DNA of 44,592 nucleotides from positions 1 through 44,592 of the forward strand of contig NZ_PREX01000023.1 of NCBI RefSeq assembly GCF_009935905.1, written 5' to 3'. Shown one piece after another: positions 34,641 to 42,273 of this stretch. Position 1 is the stretch's first letter. The number at the start of each line of letters is the position of its first letter. Origin of the DNA: Alkalibacterium sp. MB6. GTDB taxonomy: Bacteria > Bacillota > Bacilli > Lactobacillales > Carnobacteriaceae_A. The position numbers were made by a program, and so were the translations under genes. Below the pieces are notes generated by a model. It was not told the origin of the DNA. It was given only the letters and a program-made list of their open reading frames with translations, and ran no database searches.

Positions 34641-35525
34641 ATGAATTTAAGCGATACTAAAGGATATAAAGTGTTCAGGTATTTCAATATAGTAGTAATG
34701 ATTTTAATCGTGGCGATTACCTTTATCCCATTCTTAAATATCATCGCACAATCTTTCAGTAGTGAACGTTTTATTACTGCAGGTGAAGTTTTCCTTCTAC
34801 CTAAAGGATTTAACGTCGAAACATATGTAGCCGTTTTAAGAAACCAACGATTCTGGATTCACTACCGTAACACTATTTTGTACACTGTCGTTGGAACAGC
34901 CATTGCAATGGTATTAACAACCTTGCTAGCTTATGTATTGGCAAAACCTAAAACACGCTTGAAAGGTAAGAGTTTCTGGGTTGGATTCGCTGTCTTCACT
35001 ATGTTCTTTGCAGGTGGGATTATTCCAACTTACATTCTTTACAACAACACGTTAAACATCACGAATACTATGTGGGCTGTTGTTCTGCCTATGGCATTAA
35101 GTATTTACAACATGTTAATTATGAAATCATTCTTCGAAAACCTTCCAGAAGCATTGGAAGAAGCAGCATCAATCGATGGCATGTCAACTTATGGTATTTT
35201 CTTGAAGATTATTTTACCACTTTCTAAACCTATTCTTGCAACAATGATCTTGTTCTACGCTGTGGCTTATTGGAACTCATGGTGGCAAGCGTTCATGTTC
35301 TTGAACGACTGGACACTCTTCCCAGTTACTTTGTTCTTGAGAAACTTAATCTCAGGTGCAACGGCAACAGGAGAAGCAGCTGCAGCTGAAGCTGGAAGTA
35401 CTCAAATAGCTTCAAACGTTCGTTCAGTATCGATGTTCTTAACTGTCTTACCGATTATCTTAGTCTATCCATTCGTACAGAAATACTTTGTTAGTGGAAT
35501 CATGTTAGGATCAGTAAAAGAATAA
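34641..35525 (+). CDS. Aldouronate-type ABC permease 2 (YtcP/AguG-like)
   Basis: This 294-residue second CUT1 permease has six expected helices, the first at about residues 12-34 (VVMILIVAITFIPFLNIIAQ). The EAA loop is EEAASIDGMSTYGIFLKIIL at about 173-192. The C-terminal YPFVQKYFVSGIMLGSVKE is typical of YtcP/LplC-like proteins. The ATG follows AAGAGGAGGGAAAACATT, 16 bases after the first permease. It forms the membrane channel with that protein. No ATPase gene is in the window, so a chromosomal MsmX-like ATPase is presumably shared. Confidence 0.93.
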   Translation: MNLSDTKGYKVFRYFNIVVMILIVAITFIPFLNIIAQSFSSERFITAGEVFLLPKGFNVETYVAVLRNQRFWIHYRNTILYTVVGTAIAMVLTTLLAYVLAKPKTRLKGKSFWVGFAVFTMFFAGGIIPTYILYNNTLNITNTMWAVVLPMALSIYNMLIMKSFFENLPEALEEAASIDGMSTYGIFLKIILPLSKPILATMILFYAVAYWNSWWQAFMFLNDWTLFPVTLFLRNLISGATATGEAAAAEAGSTQIASNVRSVSMFLTVLPIILVYPFVQKYFVSGIMLGSVKE

Positions 35526-35537
35526 TCCTGGTAAATC

Positions 35538-35574
35538 AATCAAGCTGAAAGTTAAGTATGCTTTCAGCTTGATT
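35538..35574 (+). other. Hairpin after the permease pair
   Basis: AATCAAGCTGAAAG and CTTTCAGCTTGATT form a perfect 14-bp stem with a nine-base loop. It is followed by AATAAAAAAAG rather than a T-run. Probably an mRNA 3'-end or processing structure separating permease and lipoprotein expression. Confidence 0.65.
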
Positions 35575-35586
35575 AATAAAAAAAGT

Positions 35587-35841
35587 TGTAAGCGCTTGAC
35601 AGAAAGGTCCTTGTATCACTGTCTGCAATAAGCCAACGTAATGAGAATAGGACTATATACTTATAATGATTGATTACGCTATATGCATAGGAGTTAACCT
35701 TTCTATCATGGGGCTGCGTAGCTTATTGCTAAAACTACTCTCTGGAACACTAAAGGGGCGATGCCACAGAATAGTTTGATCGGCAACAAAGGAAAGATAT
35801 CACACCTTTTATAAAAATAAGGAAAAATTAGGAGGAAAAAA
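35587..35841 (+). promoter_or_regulatory. Leader of the aguE-like gene: cre-like site, TTGACA and paired segments
   Basis: TGTAAGCGCTTGACA (35587-35601) is cre-like and contains TTGACA, but no good -10 element lies 17 bases on; a TATAAT occurs at 35662-35667 without a clear -35. Nested complementary segments follow: GCAATAAGC (35625-35633) with GCTTATTGC (35721-35729), and CGTAAT (35637-35642) with ATTACG (35673-35678). This suggests a folded 5' leader for the lipoprotein message. No known riboswitch was recognised. Confidence 0.4.
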
Positions 35842-37551
35842 ATGGGATCATCACTTAAGAAAAAATTATTAGCTGGTTTAACACTAGCAACAGCAACATT
35901 ATTGATTGCTTGTGGAGGGGACACTGAAGGCGGTTCAACTGACGACGGTGGATCAACTGACGCTGGTGGAGAAACAAACGGTGAAGAAAGTGCAGAAATC
36001 ACTGCAGACGATATTGGAAATGTTAACGCAATGGAAGACTTCAGTGTGGGAGATACATTCTATTCTGAAGAACCACTAGAATTCTCATTCTTATACCGTG
36101 ACCACCCGAACTACCCACTTGATGAAGAGTGGACATTCTATCAAATGTTGGAAGAAAAAACTAACGTGACATTTAACAACGTTGTTGCACCATTATCTGA
36201 CTTTGCTGAGCGTCGTTCCGTTCTAATCGCTGCTGGGGACGCACCTGACATTATTGCCAATGCTTATCCTGGTGAAGAAGCTCAATTCGTAGGTTCAGGC
36301 GCTTTACTACCAATTTCTGACTATGTACATTTAATGCCTCATTTGTCTCAACGTATTGAAGAGTGGGATGTACAAGATGAGTTAGACCAAAACCGTCAAG
36401 CAGATGGTAAATACTATATCTTACCTGGTATTGAAGAAAGCGTTCGTCATGACTACACATTAATGATTAACCGTACTGTATTTGACGAGTATGGTATTGA
36501 AGATCCAACTACGTGGGATGAGTTAAGAGACGCTTTAGTTATCTTACGTGACGAAACTGGAAACGTTCCATTTAATGACCAATGGACTGGGCAAGCATTA
36601 TTAAACTATGCTTCTCATTCGTTTGGTACAGTAGCTGGATGGGGCTTCGGTGGCGGAGTTATCTTCGATGAAGAAGCTGAGGAGTTCAAGTATGCACCTA
36701 TGGAACAAGGTTACCGTGACATGGTTGAGTACTTTGCAGGTTTAGTTGACGAAGGTTTAATGGATCCTGAATCATTCACTCAAGAAGATGAAACTGCTCA
36801 AAACTCATTTAACAACCTAGAATCTTACGTTATTTCTGCTAACTCTCAAACTGTTATTGGACAAAGAGAATCTATGGCTGAAATTCACGGTGAAGGCGAA
36901 TACGAAATTGGTAAAATTGTCTCTCCTGAAGGACCAGCTGGCCCGATTGTTGGGGGAAGCCGTTTTGTAGCAGGATTCATGCTTTCATCTGAAGTAGCAG
37001 AACGTGATGACTTCTTAGCGTTACTACAGTTCCTTGACTGGTTATATTACAGTGATGAAGGAAACCACTTAGCTTGGTGGGGTGAAGAAGGCGTAACTTA
37101 CGAGTTGACAGATGAAGCTCCTGGTGGATTTATGCCTCTTGACCCAATCACTTACCTAGGATTAAACCCTGATGGTACTGAGCACTTACAAGAAGACCAC
37201 GGATTCCGTAACGGTATCATTGCTTCTGGTGGACCAACTGCGTTACTACAATCTGTAATGGACGCAGAAGAAATTGAATTCCAAAATATGACAAATGAAA
37301 CCCGTGAAGTAGCCACACCAAACCCTGCGTACCCATTAGCTCAAGCTGATCAAGAACAATTAGCATTGATTGGTACGCCACTTGGAGACACAACTGAAAC
37401 GTACACTCTACGCTTCATCACTGGTCAGCTCGAATTGGATCGTTGGGATGAATTCATGGCTGATTTGGAAAACCAAAACGTTGACCAATATCTAGATATC
37501 ATCAACAACGCATACCAAGAATTCCAAGCAAATCTAGAAGACGCTAACTAA
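35842..37551 (+). CDS. Aldouronate-type substrate-binding lipoprotein (LplA/AguE-like)
   Basis: This 569-residue extracellular binding protein has a lipobox LIAC (Cys24) after a short basic, hydrophobic signal peptide and a Gly/Asp/Thr-rich linker. The length is typical of the LplA/YtcQ/AguE group (about 500-570), longer than MalE-like proteins. The mature part includes EFSFLYRDHPNYP, FERRSVLIAAGDAPDII-type strands (AERRSVLIAAGDAPDIIAN) and a C-terminal LRFITGQLELDRWDEFMADL typical of the family. It would capture aldouronic acids or xylo-oligosaccharides for the two upstream permeases. AGGAGGAAAAAA precedes the start. A large hairpin element follows. Confidence 0.93.
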   Translation: MGSSLKKKLLAGLTLATATLLIACGGDTEGGSTDDGGSTDAGGETNGEESAEITADDIGNVNAMEDFSVGDTFYSEEPLEFSFLYRDHPNYPLDEEWTFYQMLEEKTNVTFNNVVAPLSDFAERRSVLIAAGDAPDIIANAYPGEEAQFVGSGALLPISDYVHLMPHLSQRIEEWDVQDELDQNRQADGKYYILPGIEESVRHDYTLMINRTVFDEYGIEDPTTWDELRDALVILRDETGNVPFNDQWTGQALLNYASHSFGTVAGWGFGGGVIFDEEAEEFKYAPMEQGYRDMVEYFAGLVDEGLMDPESFTQEDETAQNSFNNLESYVISANSQTVIGQRESMAEIHGEGEYEIGKIVSPEGPAGPIVGGSRFVAGFMLSSEVAERDDFLALLQFLDWLYYSDEGNHLAWWGEEGVTYELTDEAPGGFMPLDPITYLGLNPDGTEHLQEDHGFRNGIIASGGPTALLQSVMDAEEIEFQNMTNETREVATPNPAYPLAQADQEQLALIGTPLGDTTETYTLRFITGQLELDRWDEFMADLENQNVDQYLDIINNAYQEFQANLEDAN

Positions 37552-37576
37552 GATTTCTGATGGAAGATAGAAATTA

Positions 37577-37608
37577 GAGACTGTCTGTATTATCGAATAC
37601 ACGGTTTC
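37577..37608 (+). other. Hairpin after the lipoprotein gene
   Basis: TGTATT-ATCG-AATACA is a perfect inner stem, extended outward by GAGACTG/CGGTTTC with G-T pairs. No T-run. It contains ATACACGGTTTC, which recurs at 37965-37976. Confidence 0.5.
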
Positions 37609-37610
37609 TT

Positions 37611-37737
37611 AGACAAAGGTCGTCCTCTGAACGAATAAGCGATAAGTAAGAGTGTAGACTTTTGCTATCCTTATGATGCAGGCTTTCCAAGTGAAACTCA
37701 CTCGGGGCCATCAGAGGACGACCTTTTGTCTTTACAT
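37611..37737 (+). repeat. Long inverted repeat with 80-nt loop (large terminator or MITE-like)
   Basis: AGACAAAGGTCGTCCTCTGA (37611-37630) is the reverse complement of 37711-37731 apart from one extra T. The right arm ends in CTTTTGTCTTT, so it can act as a terminator for the importer genes. The 80-base loop has smaller pairings (GAGTG/CACTC). The ~20-bp terminal repeats and short size also fit a MITE-like element, although no convincing target duplication is visible. The rest of the 37738-38015 gap shows no gene that I can support. Confidence 0.7.
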
Positions 37738-37966
37738 AGTGAAAAATCAAACAATAAATAGGTTAGAATTAGCACATATAGAACAAAAACACGATTTTTA
37801 TCCATAAGTTTAAAAGGATGGTCCAAGACAGCTAGCATGATTAAAGATACAATAATAAAGGTGGGGCAAAGGATAGTCACTGTTCAGCTGATTAAAAACA
37901 CCTTTTCAAATCTTCTAATATGCTTAACCTTTTATCTGATGTCAGTTAAAATAAGAAGAGCAACAT

Positions 37967-38000
37967 ACACGGTTTCAATGGCTAATTGAAAACGGTGTAA
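37967..38000 (+). promoter_or_regulatory. Inverted repeat and cre-like site before the DUF624 gene
   Basis: ACACGGTTTCAAT (37967-37979) and ATTGAAAACGGTGT (37985-37998) form a near-perfect inverted repeat. TGAAAACGGTGTAA (37987-38000) matches the cre consensus at 13 of 14 positions, with the same deviation as the site before the GH2 gene. It could be an operator or an mRNA hairpin immediately before the ribosome binding site. Confidence 0.5.
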
Positions 38001-38015
38001 GGAAAGGGAGTTTAT

Positions 38016-38714
38016 ATGTCAAACGATTACAATGAATACGCCGGTAATAACCGGTTGTATAAAATTTCTCAAAATATATCATGGTTCTTTATTATTACCT
38101 TATGGTTTAACTTGAGTTTTATCCCACTGTTCTTCTTCTTTTTATTTTTAGAGCCGACCTTAGCTAATATCGTCTGGTATCTAGTAGGGATTATTCCTTT
38201 AGGACCAGCCATAGGCGCTTTAATTAGTTCGACTATACGAGTCATAGAAGAAGATGACTTTTCTGAACCTGGAAAAGACTTTAGACGGTATTATAAGAAG
38301 AATTTTTTAGACTCATTAAAAGTCTGGCTTCCTTATTTAGTCATTGTCTACCTATTTTCAGTGAATATCAATTACTACTTTACGTTAGCAGAAAGCCAAT
38401 ATATTCTATTGGGTTATCTATTTTTCTTGTTGACTGCATTGGTAACACTGTATTTGATACCAGTATTCATCATTCAGATGAAGTTTTCCTTCCGATACAA
38501 AGATTTATTAAAGCTAAGTGCTTATTATTTCTTTACAAAAATGAAATTAACTATCGGAAACTTTTTCGTCATATTCATTGTCATCTTTTTACTGCTTACC
38601 ATATCAGAGTGGTTACTACTGGCTATCCCAGCAGTTTTATCCTTTCTCTGGATTTTGTATAACTTCAGTATAGTGAAAGATGTCAAAGCTAACTTTGTTA
38701 AAGAGGAAGAATAA
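38016..38714 (+). CDS. DUF624/YesL-family membrane protein
   Basis: This 232-residue protein has about five hydrophobic segments. It is YesL-like, as judged by ISWFFIITLWFNLSFIPLFF, the IGALISSTIRVIEED loop, FRRYYKKNFLDSLKVWLPYL and the C-terminal LTIGNFFVIFIVIFLL. It is the second DUF624 protein in the window and again lies next to an oligosaccharide importer; the molecular role of the family is unknown. AAGGAAAGGGAG precedes the ATG. It is separated from the lipoprotein by a large hairpin and lies 50 bases upstream of the beta-xylosidase gene, so it may be transcribed with the latter. Confidence 0.83.
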   Translation: MSNDYNEYAGNNRLYKISQNISWFFIITLWFNLSFIPLFFFFLFLEPTLANIVWYLVGIIPLGPAIGALISSTIRVIEEDDFSEPGKDFRRYYKKNFLDSLKVWLPYLVIVYLFSVNINYYFTLAESQYILLGYLFFLLTALVTLYLIPVFIIQMKFSFRYKDLLKLSAYYFFTKMKLTIGNFFVIFIVIFLLLTISEWLLLAIPAVLSFLWILYNFSIVKDVKANFVKEEE

Positions 38715-38764
38715 TGTTTATTCTTTTTTAAAATTATTTTAATTCGTAATAGGAGGATGTCAAT

Positions 38765-40462
38765 ATGTCAACAATTAAAAATCCTGTGTTAAAAGGATTT
38801 AATCCCGATCCAAGTATGGTTCGTGTAGGTGACGATTATTATATCGCTGTGTCTACATTCGAATGGTTCCCAGGAGTCGTCATTTATCATTCAAAAGACC
38901 TTAAAAACTGGCGTCAAGTTGCTCGTCCATTGAATAGAGTAGAGTTGTTAGATATGAAAGGGAATCCAGACTCAGGTGGGGTATGGGCTCCTCAATTAAG
39001 TTATTCTGATGGTCAATTCTTCTTAATCTATTCAGATGTGAAAGTAACGGGCGGTATTTATAAAGATGTAACCAACTACTTAACAACATGTGAAACAATT
39101 GATGGTGAGTGGAGCAATCCAGTATTTATGAATCAATCTGGTTTCGACCCGTCATTATTCCATGATGAAGACGGCCGCAAATGGTTCGTCAACATGGTAT
39201 GGGATCACCGTATTGGTCACCATGACTTTGGTGGCATTGTGTTACAAGAATACGATCACGAGCAACAAAAATTAATCGGTGAGCGCAAAATCATTTACCA
39301 CGGAACAGATGTTGGTTTAGTTGAAGCGCCACACCTCTACAAAATTAATGGCTACTACTACTTGCTTACTGCAGAAGGTGGAACCATGCTTGAGCACCAT
39401 GCCACATTGGCTCGTTCTAAAAACATTGATGGCCCTTATGAAGATCATCCAGAGAACCCACTTATTTCTTCTTACTATAATCCAAGACTAGCGCTACAGC
39501 GTGCTGGACACGGGTCAATGGTGGAAACACAAGGCGGGGAATGGTACTTCGCACACTTAACAAGTCGCTTAACCAAAGCACCGGGTGACGTGTTGTTGAT
39601 GGACCGTGGATATAGCCAATTGGGCCGTGAGACAGCTATTCAAAAGATGGAATGGAAAGATGGTTGGCCATACATTATTGATGGTAACTATCCAAAAGTA
39701 TCCGTTCCAGCACCAAATTTACCTGAGCAAAAATGGGAGCCTGATTTCCCAGTTGTTGATCAATTCGATTCAGAAGAGTTAAGCGAACAATGGCAAACCT
39801 TGCGTATTCCTTACACAGAATTTGCAACGATCAAAGAAAACCCAGGTCACTTGCGAATTTATGGTGCAGGTGGACATTCTAACTTACACAAGCAAGCATT
39901 AGTTGCTCGTCGTTGGCAGGCATTTGAATTCGAAGCAGAAACAAAAGTCTTCTTTGAACCAGAAACATTCCAACAACAAGCCGGTTTAGTCACTTACTAC
40001 AACACTAAAAACTGGACTAACCTTCACGTGACTATGCATGAAGAAAAAGGAAAAGTCATTGATCTGTATGCATCTGAACGCAATAACGTGTATAACCCAC
40101 TAGGGGATGACGTGATTCCAGTACCAGAAGACGCAGAAGCAGTATGGTTTAAAGTCAAAGTCGATCAATACAACTACCAGTTCAGCTATTCATTTGATGG
40201 CGAAAACTGGGAAGTGATTCCAGCTACTTTCGATTCATGGAAGTTATCTGACGAATATATTCAAGAAGCCGGCTTCTTTACTGGCGCATTCGTTGGTATG
40301 AGCGTGATCGATAACAGTGGTATGGGTAAATACGCTGATTTCGAATACTTCCGTTATGAAGAAGAGGAAGATACGAGAGATCACTGGACTCTACCTCGTC
40401 ATTACGGTAAAGGCCAAAAAGGAAAAGGCAAAGTGAATTACGGTGAACGTGGAAAAAGCTAA
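38765..40462 (+). CDS. xynB: GH43 beta-xylosidase
   Basis: This 565-residue intracellular inverting enzyme releases xylose from xylo-oligosaccharides. It has an N-terminal five-bladed propeller with the catalytic set: Asp15 (FNPDPSM, base), Asp128 (SGFDPSLFHDEDGRKWFVN, pKa modulator) and Glu187 (GLVEAPHLYKINGYYY, acid). These residue numbers coincide with those I recall for Geobacillus XynB3. A C-terminal beta-sandwich (GH43_C2-like, from about residue 325) completes the active site. There is no signal peptide. A C-terminal basic tail (GKGQKGKGKVNYGERGKS) extends past the usual ~535-residue length. AGGAGGATGTCAAT precedes the start. Confidence 0.96.
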   Translation: MSTIKNPVLKGFNPDPSMVRVGDDYYIAVSTFEWFPGVVIYHSKDLKNWRQVARPLNRVELLDMKGNPDSGGVWAPQLSYSDGQFFLIYSDVKVTGGIYKDVTNYLTTCETIDGEWSNPVFMNQSGFDPSLFHDEDGRKWFVNMVWDHRIGHHDFGGIVLQEYDHEQQKLIGERKIIYHGTDVGLVEAPHLYKINGYYYLLTAEGGTMLEHHATLARSKNIDGPYEDHPENPLISSYYNPRLALQRAGHGSMVETQGGEWYFAHLTSRLTKAPGDVLLMDRGYSQLGRETAIQKMEWKDGWPYIIDGNYPKVSVPAPNLPEQKWEPDFPVVDQFDSEELSEQWQTLRIPYTEFATIKENPGHLRIYGAGGHSNLHKQALVARRWQAFEFEAETKVFFEPETFQQQAGLVTYYNTKNWTNLHVTMHEEKGKVIDLYASERNNVYNPLGDDVIPVPEDAEAVWFKVKVDQYNYQFSYSFDGENWEVIPATFDSWKLSDEYIQEAGFFTGAFVGMSVIDNSGMGKYADFEYFRYEEEEDTRDHWTLPRHYGKGQKGKGKVNYGERGKS

Positions 40463-40479
40463 TTAAAAAACGATAAAAT

Positions 40480-40560
40480 GAGGGGACCGACTCCAATGGC
40501 AAAGCAATAATCGATTTCAGATTGGAGCTTTAACATGTGGTCAGTCTCCTCTTTTCTTTA
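40480..40560 (+). terminator. Composite hairpin/terminator between xynB and xylB
   Basis: The outer stem GAGGGGAC/GTCTCCTC (40480-40487, 40544-40551) and inner stem CTCCAAT/ATTGGAG (40491-40497, 40521-40527) are followed by TTTTCTTT. The large asymmetric internal loop and competing GACC/GGTC pairing suggest an attenuator as well as a terminator. Confidence 0.65.
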
Positions 40561-40592
40561 AAAATCATATAAAAAGAAATGGACGTGTTCTG

Positions 40593-42089
40593 ATGAGTTA
40601 TGTATTAGGCTTAGACCTAGGCACAAGCGGCCTAAAAGGAATTTTAGTTAATAAAGAAGGAAAGATTGTTGACGAAGCATCTTCTGAATACCCATTGTTA
40701 ACACCAAAGCGTGGTCACAGTGAGCAAGACGCGACTGAATGGTTCAGAGCGGCTAAAGAAGTCATGCAAGCTATTTTCAAATCGACTCCAGATGCAACTT
40801 CTAAATTAGAAGGCATCAGTTTTTCAGGTCAAATGCATTCTCTCGTTCTATTAGATGAGAATGACGATGTTCTACGCAATGCTATTTTATGGAATGACGT
40901 TCGTACAACGGAACAGTGTGTCACGATTACAGAAAAAGTACCTAACTTAATTGATATTACTAAAAACAAAGCATTGGAAGGATTCACACTGCCAAAACTG
41001 CTTTGGGTTAAAGAAAATGAACCAGCTATTTGGAGCAAAGTGAAAACATTCTTGCTGCCTAAAGACTATCTAGGCTACCGTTTAACTGGAAACAAACAAA
41101 TGGAGTATTCAGATGCAGCCGGAACATTATTATTAGATGTGGAAAGCAGAAGTTGGAGTAAAGAAGTCGCTGAATCAGTGGATGTCCCTCTATCTATATG
41201 CCCACCACTGGTTCAATCACAGGATAAAATTGGCATGTTAGATAAAGCATTAGGTGAAGAATTAGGTCTAGACGTAGATGTCCCTGTCTTTTCTGGTGGA
41301 GCAGACAACCCCAGTGCTGCTGTTGGTGCAGGAATTGTTAGACCCGACCAAGGCATGGCAAGTATTGGAACATCAGGTGTTTTCTTATCTTATGAAGAAA
41401 CAGGAGATAAAGATTACAAAGGAAACCTTCACTACTTCAACCACGTTGTACCAAACGCTTTTTACACAATGGGTGTGACTTTAGCAGCAGGTAGCAGCTT
41501 GAACTGGTTTAAGAAAACATTTGCTCCTAATGAAAGTTTTGAAGAATTGCTAAAAGGGGTAAAAGATATTGCACCGGGATCTGAAGGTCTATTGTTCGCC
41601 CCATACATTTCAGGGGAACGCACACCGTATACAGACAGTCATATCCGCGGGACGTTCTTAGGAATGGACATCGCTCACACGAGAGATCACTTCGCGAGAG
41701 CTGTTTTAGAAGGCATCACATTCTCATTAAAAGACTCTCTTGAGTTAATGAGAAAGCATTCGAATAAAGAATTCAGTCAAATTGTCTCTGTTGGTGGGGG
41801 AGCTAAGAATCCTGACTGGTTGCAAATGCAAGCAGATATCTTCAATACACCAGTTGTTACTTTGGAAACAGAACAAGGACCAGCAATGGGATCCGCAATG
41901 ATTGCAGCCGTTGGAGCAGGCTGGTTTGATAACTTTGAAGACTGTTCTAAAGTATTTGTTCACTATAAATCTGAAGTGACACCTAACGAAGAAGCTGTTA
42001 AAACATACGAAGCCGTTTACGCAAACTACAAAGAAGTCTACCCAACAATTAAAGATCTTTCTCATAAATTAATATCAGATAGTGAATAA
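40593..42089 (+). CDS. xylB: Xylulokinase
   Basis: This 498-residue FGGY-family kinase phosphorylates D-xylulose to xylulose-5-phosphate for the pentose phosphate/phosphoketolase pathway. Diagnostic parts are the phosphate-binding YVLGLDLGTSGLKG, the substrate region FSGQMHSLVLLD and ILWNDVRTTEQC, the catalytic aspartate motif FSGGADNPSAAVGAG, SIGTSGVFLSYE, PYISGERTPY and the adenine-binding SVGGGAKNPDWLQMQADIF. The length is typical. Xylose isomerase (xylA), its usual partner, is absent from the window. The ATG is preceded by only a weak AAAGAAATGGACG ribosome binding site. Hairpins lie on both sides. Confidence 0.95.
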   Translation: MSYVLGLDLGTSGLKGILVNKEGKIVDEASSEYPLLTPKRGHSEQDATEWFRAAKEVMQAIFKSTPDATSKLEGISFSGQMHSLVLLDENDDVLRNAILWNDVRTTEQCVTITEKVPNLIDITKNKALEGFTLPKLLWVKENEPAIWSKVKTFLLPKDYLGYRLTGNKQMEYSDAAGTLLLDVESRSWSKEVAESVDVPLSICPPLVQSQDKIGMLDKALGEELGLDVDVPVFSGGADNPSAAVGAGIVRPDQGMASIGTSGVFLSYEETGDKDYKGNLHYFNHVVPNAFYTMGVTLAAGSSLNWFKKTFAPNESFEELLKGVKDIAPGSEGLLFAPYISGERTPYTDSHIRGTFLGMDIAHTRDHFARAVLEGITFSLKDSLELMRKHSNKEFSQIVSVGGGAKNPDWLQMQADIFNTPVVTLETEQGPAMGSAMIAAVGAGWFDNFEDCSKVFVHYKSEVTPNEEAVKTYEAVYANYKEVYPTIKDLSHKLISDSE

Positions 42090-42120
42090 AAAAACTCAAT
42101 AATTACTGCTTAAGCAAAAG

Positions 42121-42238
42121 AAAGAGGTTGGATAAACTACTTTTCCGCTTGATAAACGTTATAAATAAAAAATAATAGTTTGATTATTATGCTTTATAAC
42201 ATATTAAGGGAAGAAGAGGATACCCAATCTCTTTTTTA
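42121..42238 (+). terminator. Large-loop terminator after xylB
   Basis: AAAGAGGTTGG (42121-42131) pairs with CCCAATCTCTTT (42223-42234), followed by a T-run. The ~90-base loop contains nested stems GTTATAA/TTATAAC and AATAATA/TATTAT. No promoter of good quality was found before the next gene at 42274. Confidence 0.6.
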
Positions 42239-42273
42239 TCTATACGCTCAACTACACACTAGAGAGGACTATC

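Noticed and set aside
35587-35841. Known riboswitch or T-box in the lipoprotein leader
   Set aside because: No T-box motif, specifier loop or recognised riboswitch core could be read; only generic complementary segments are visible.
37698-37880. 60-codon minus-strand frame with two hydrophobic segments
   Set aside because: It starts with GTG without a ribosome binding site, directly after a stop, and overlaps the right arm of the inverted repeat. I cannot support it as a gene.
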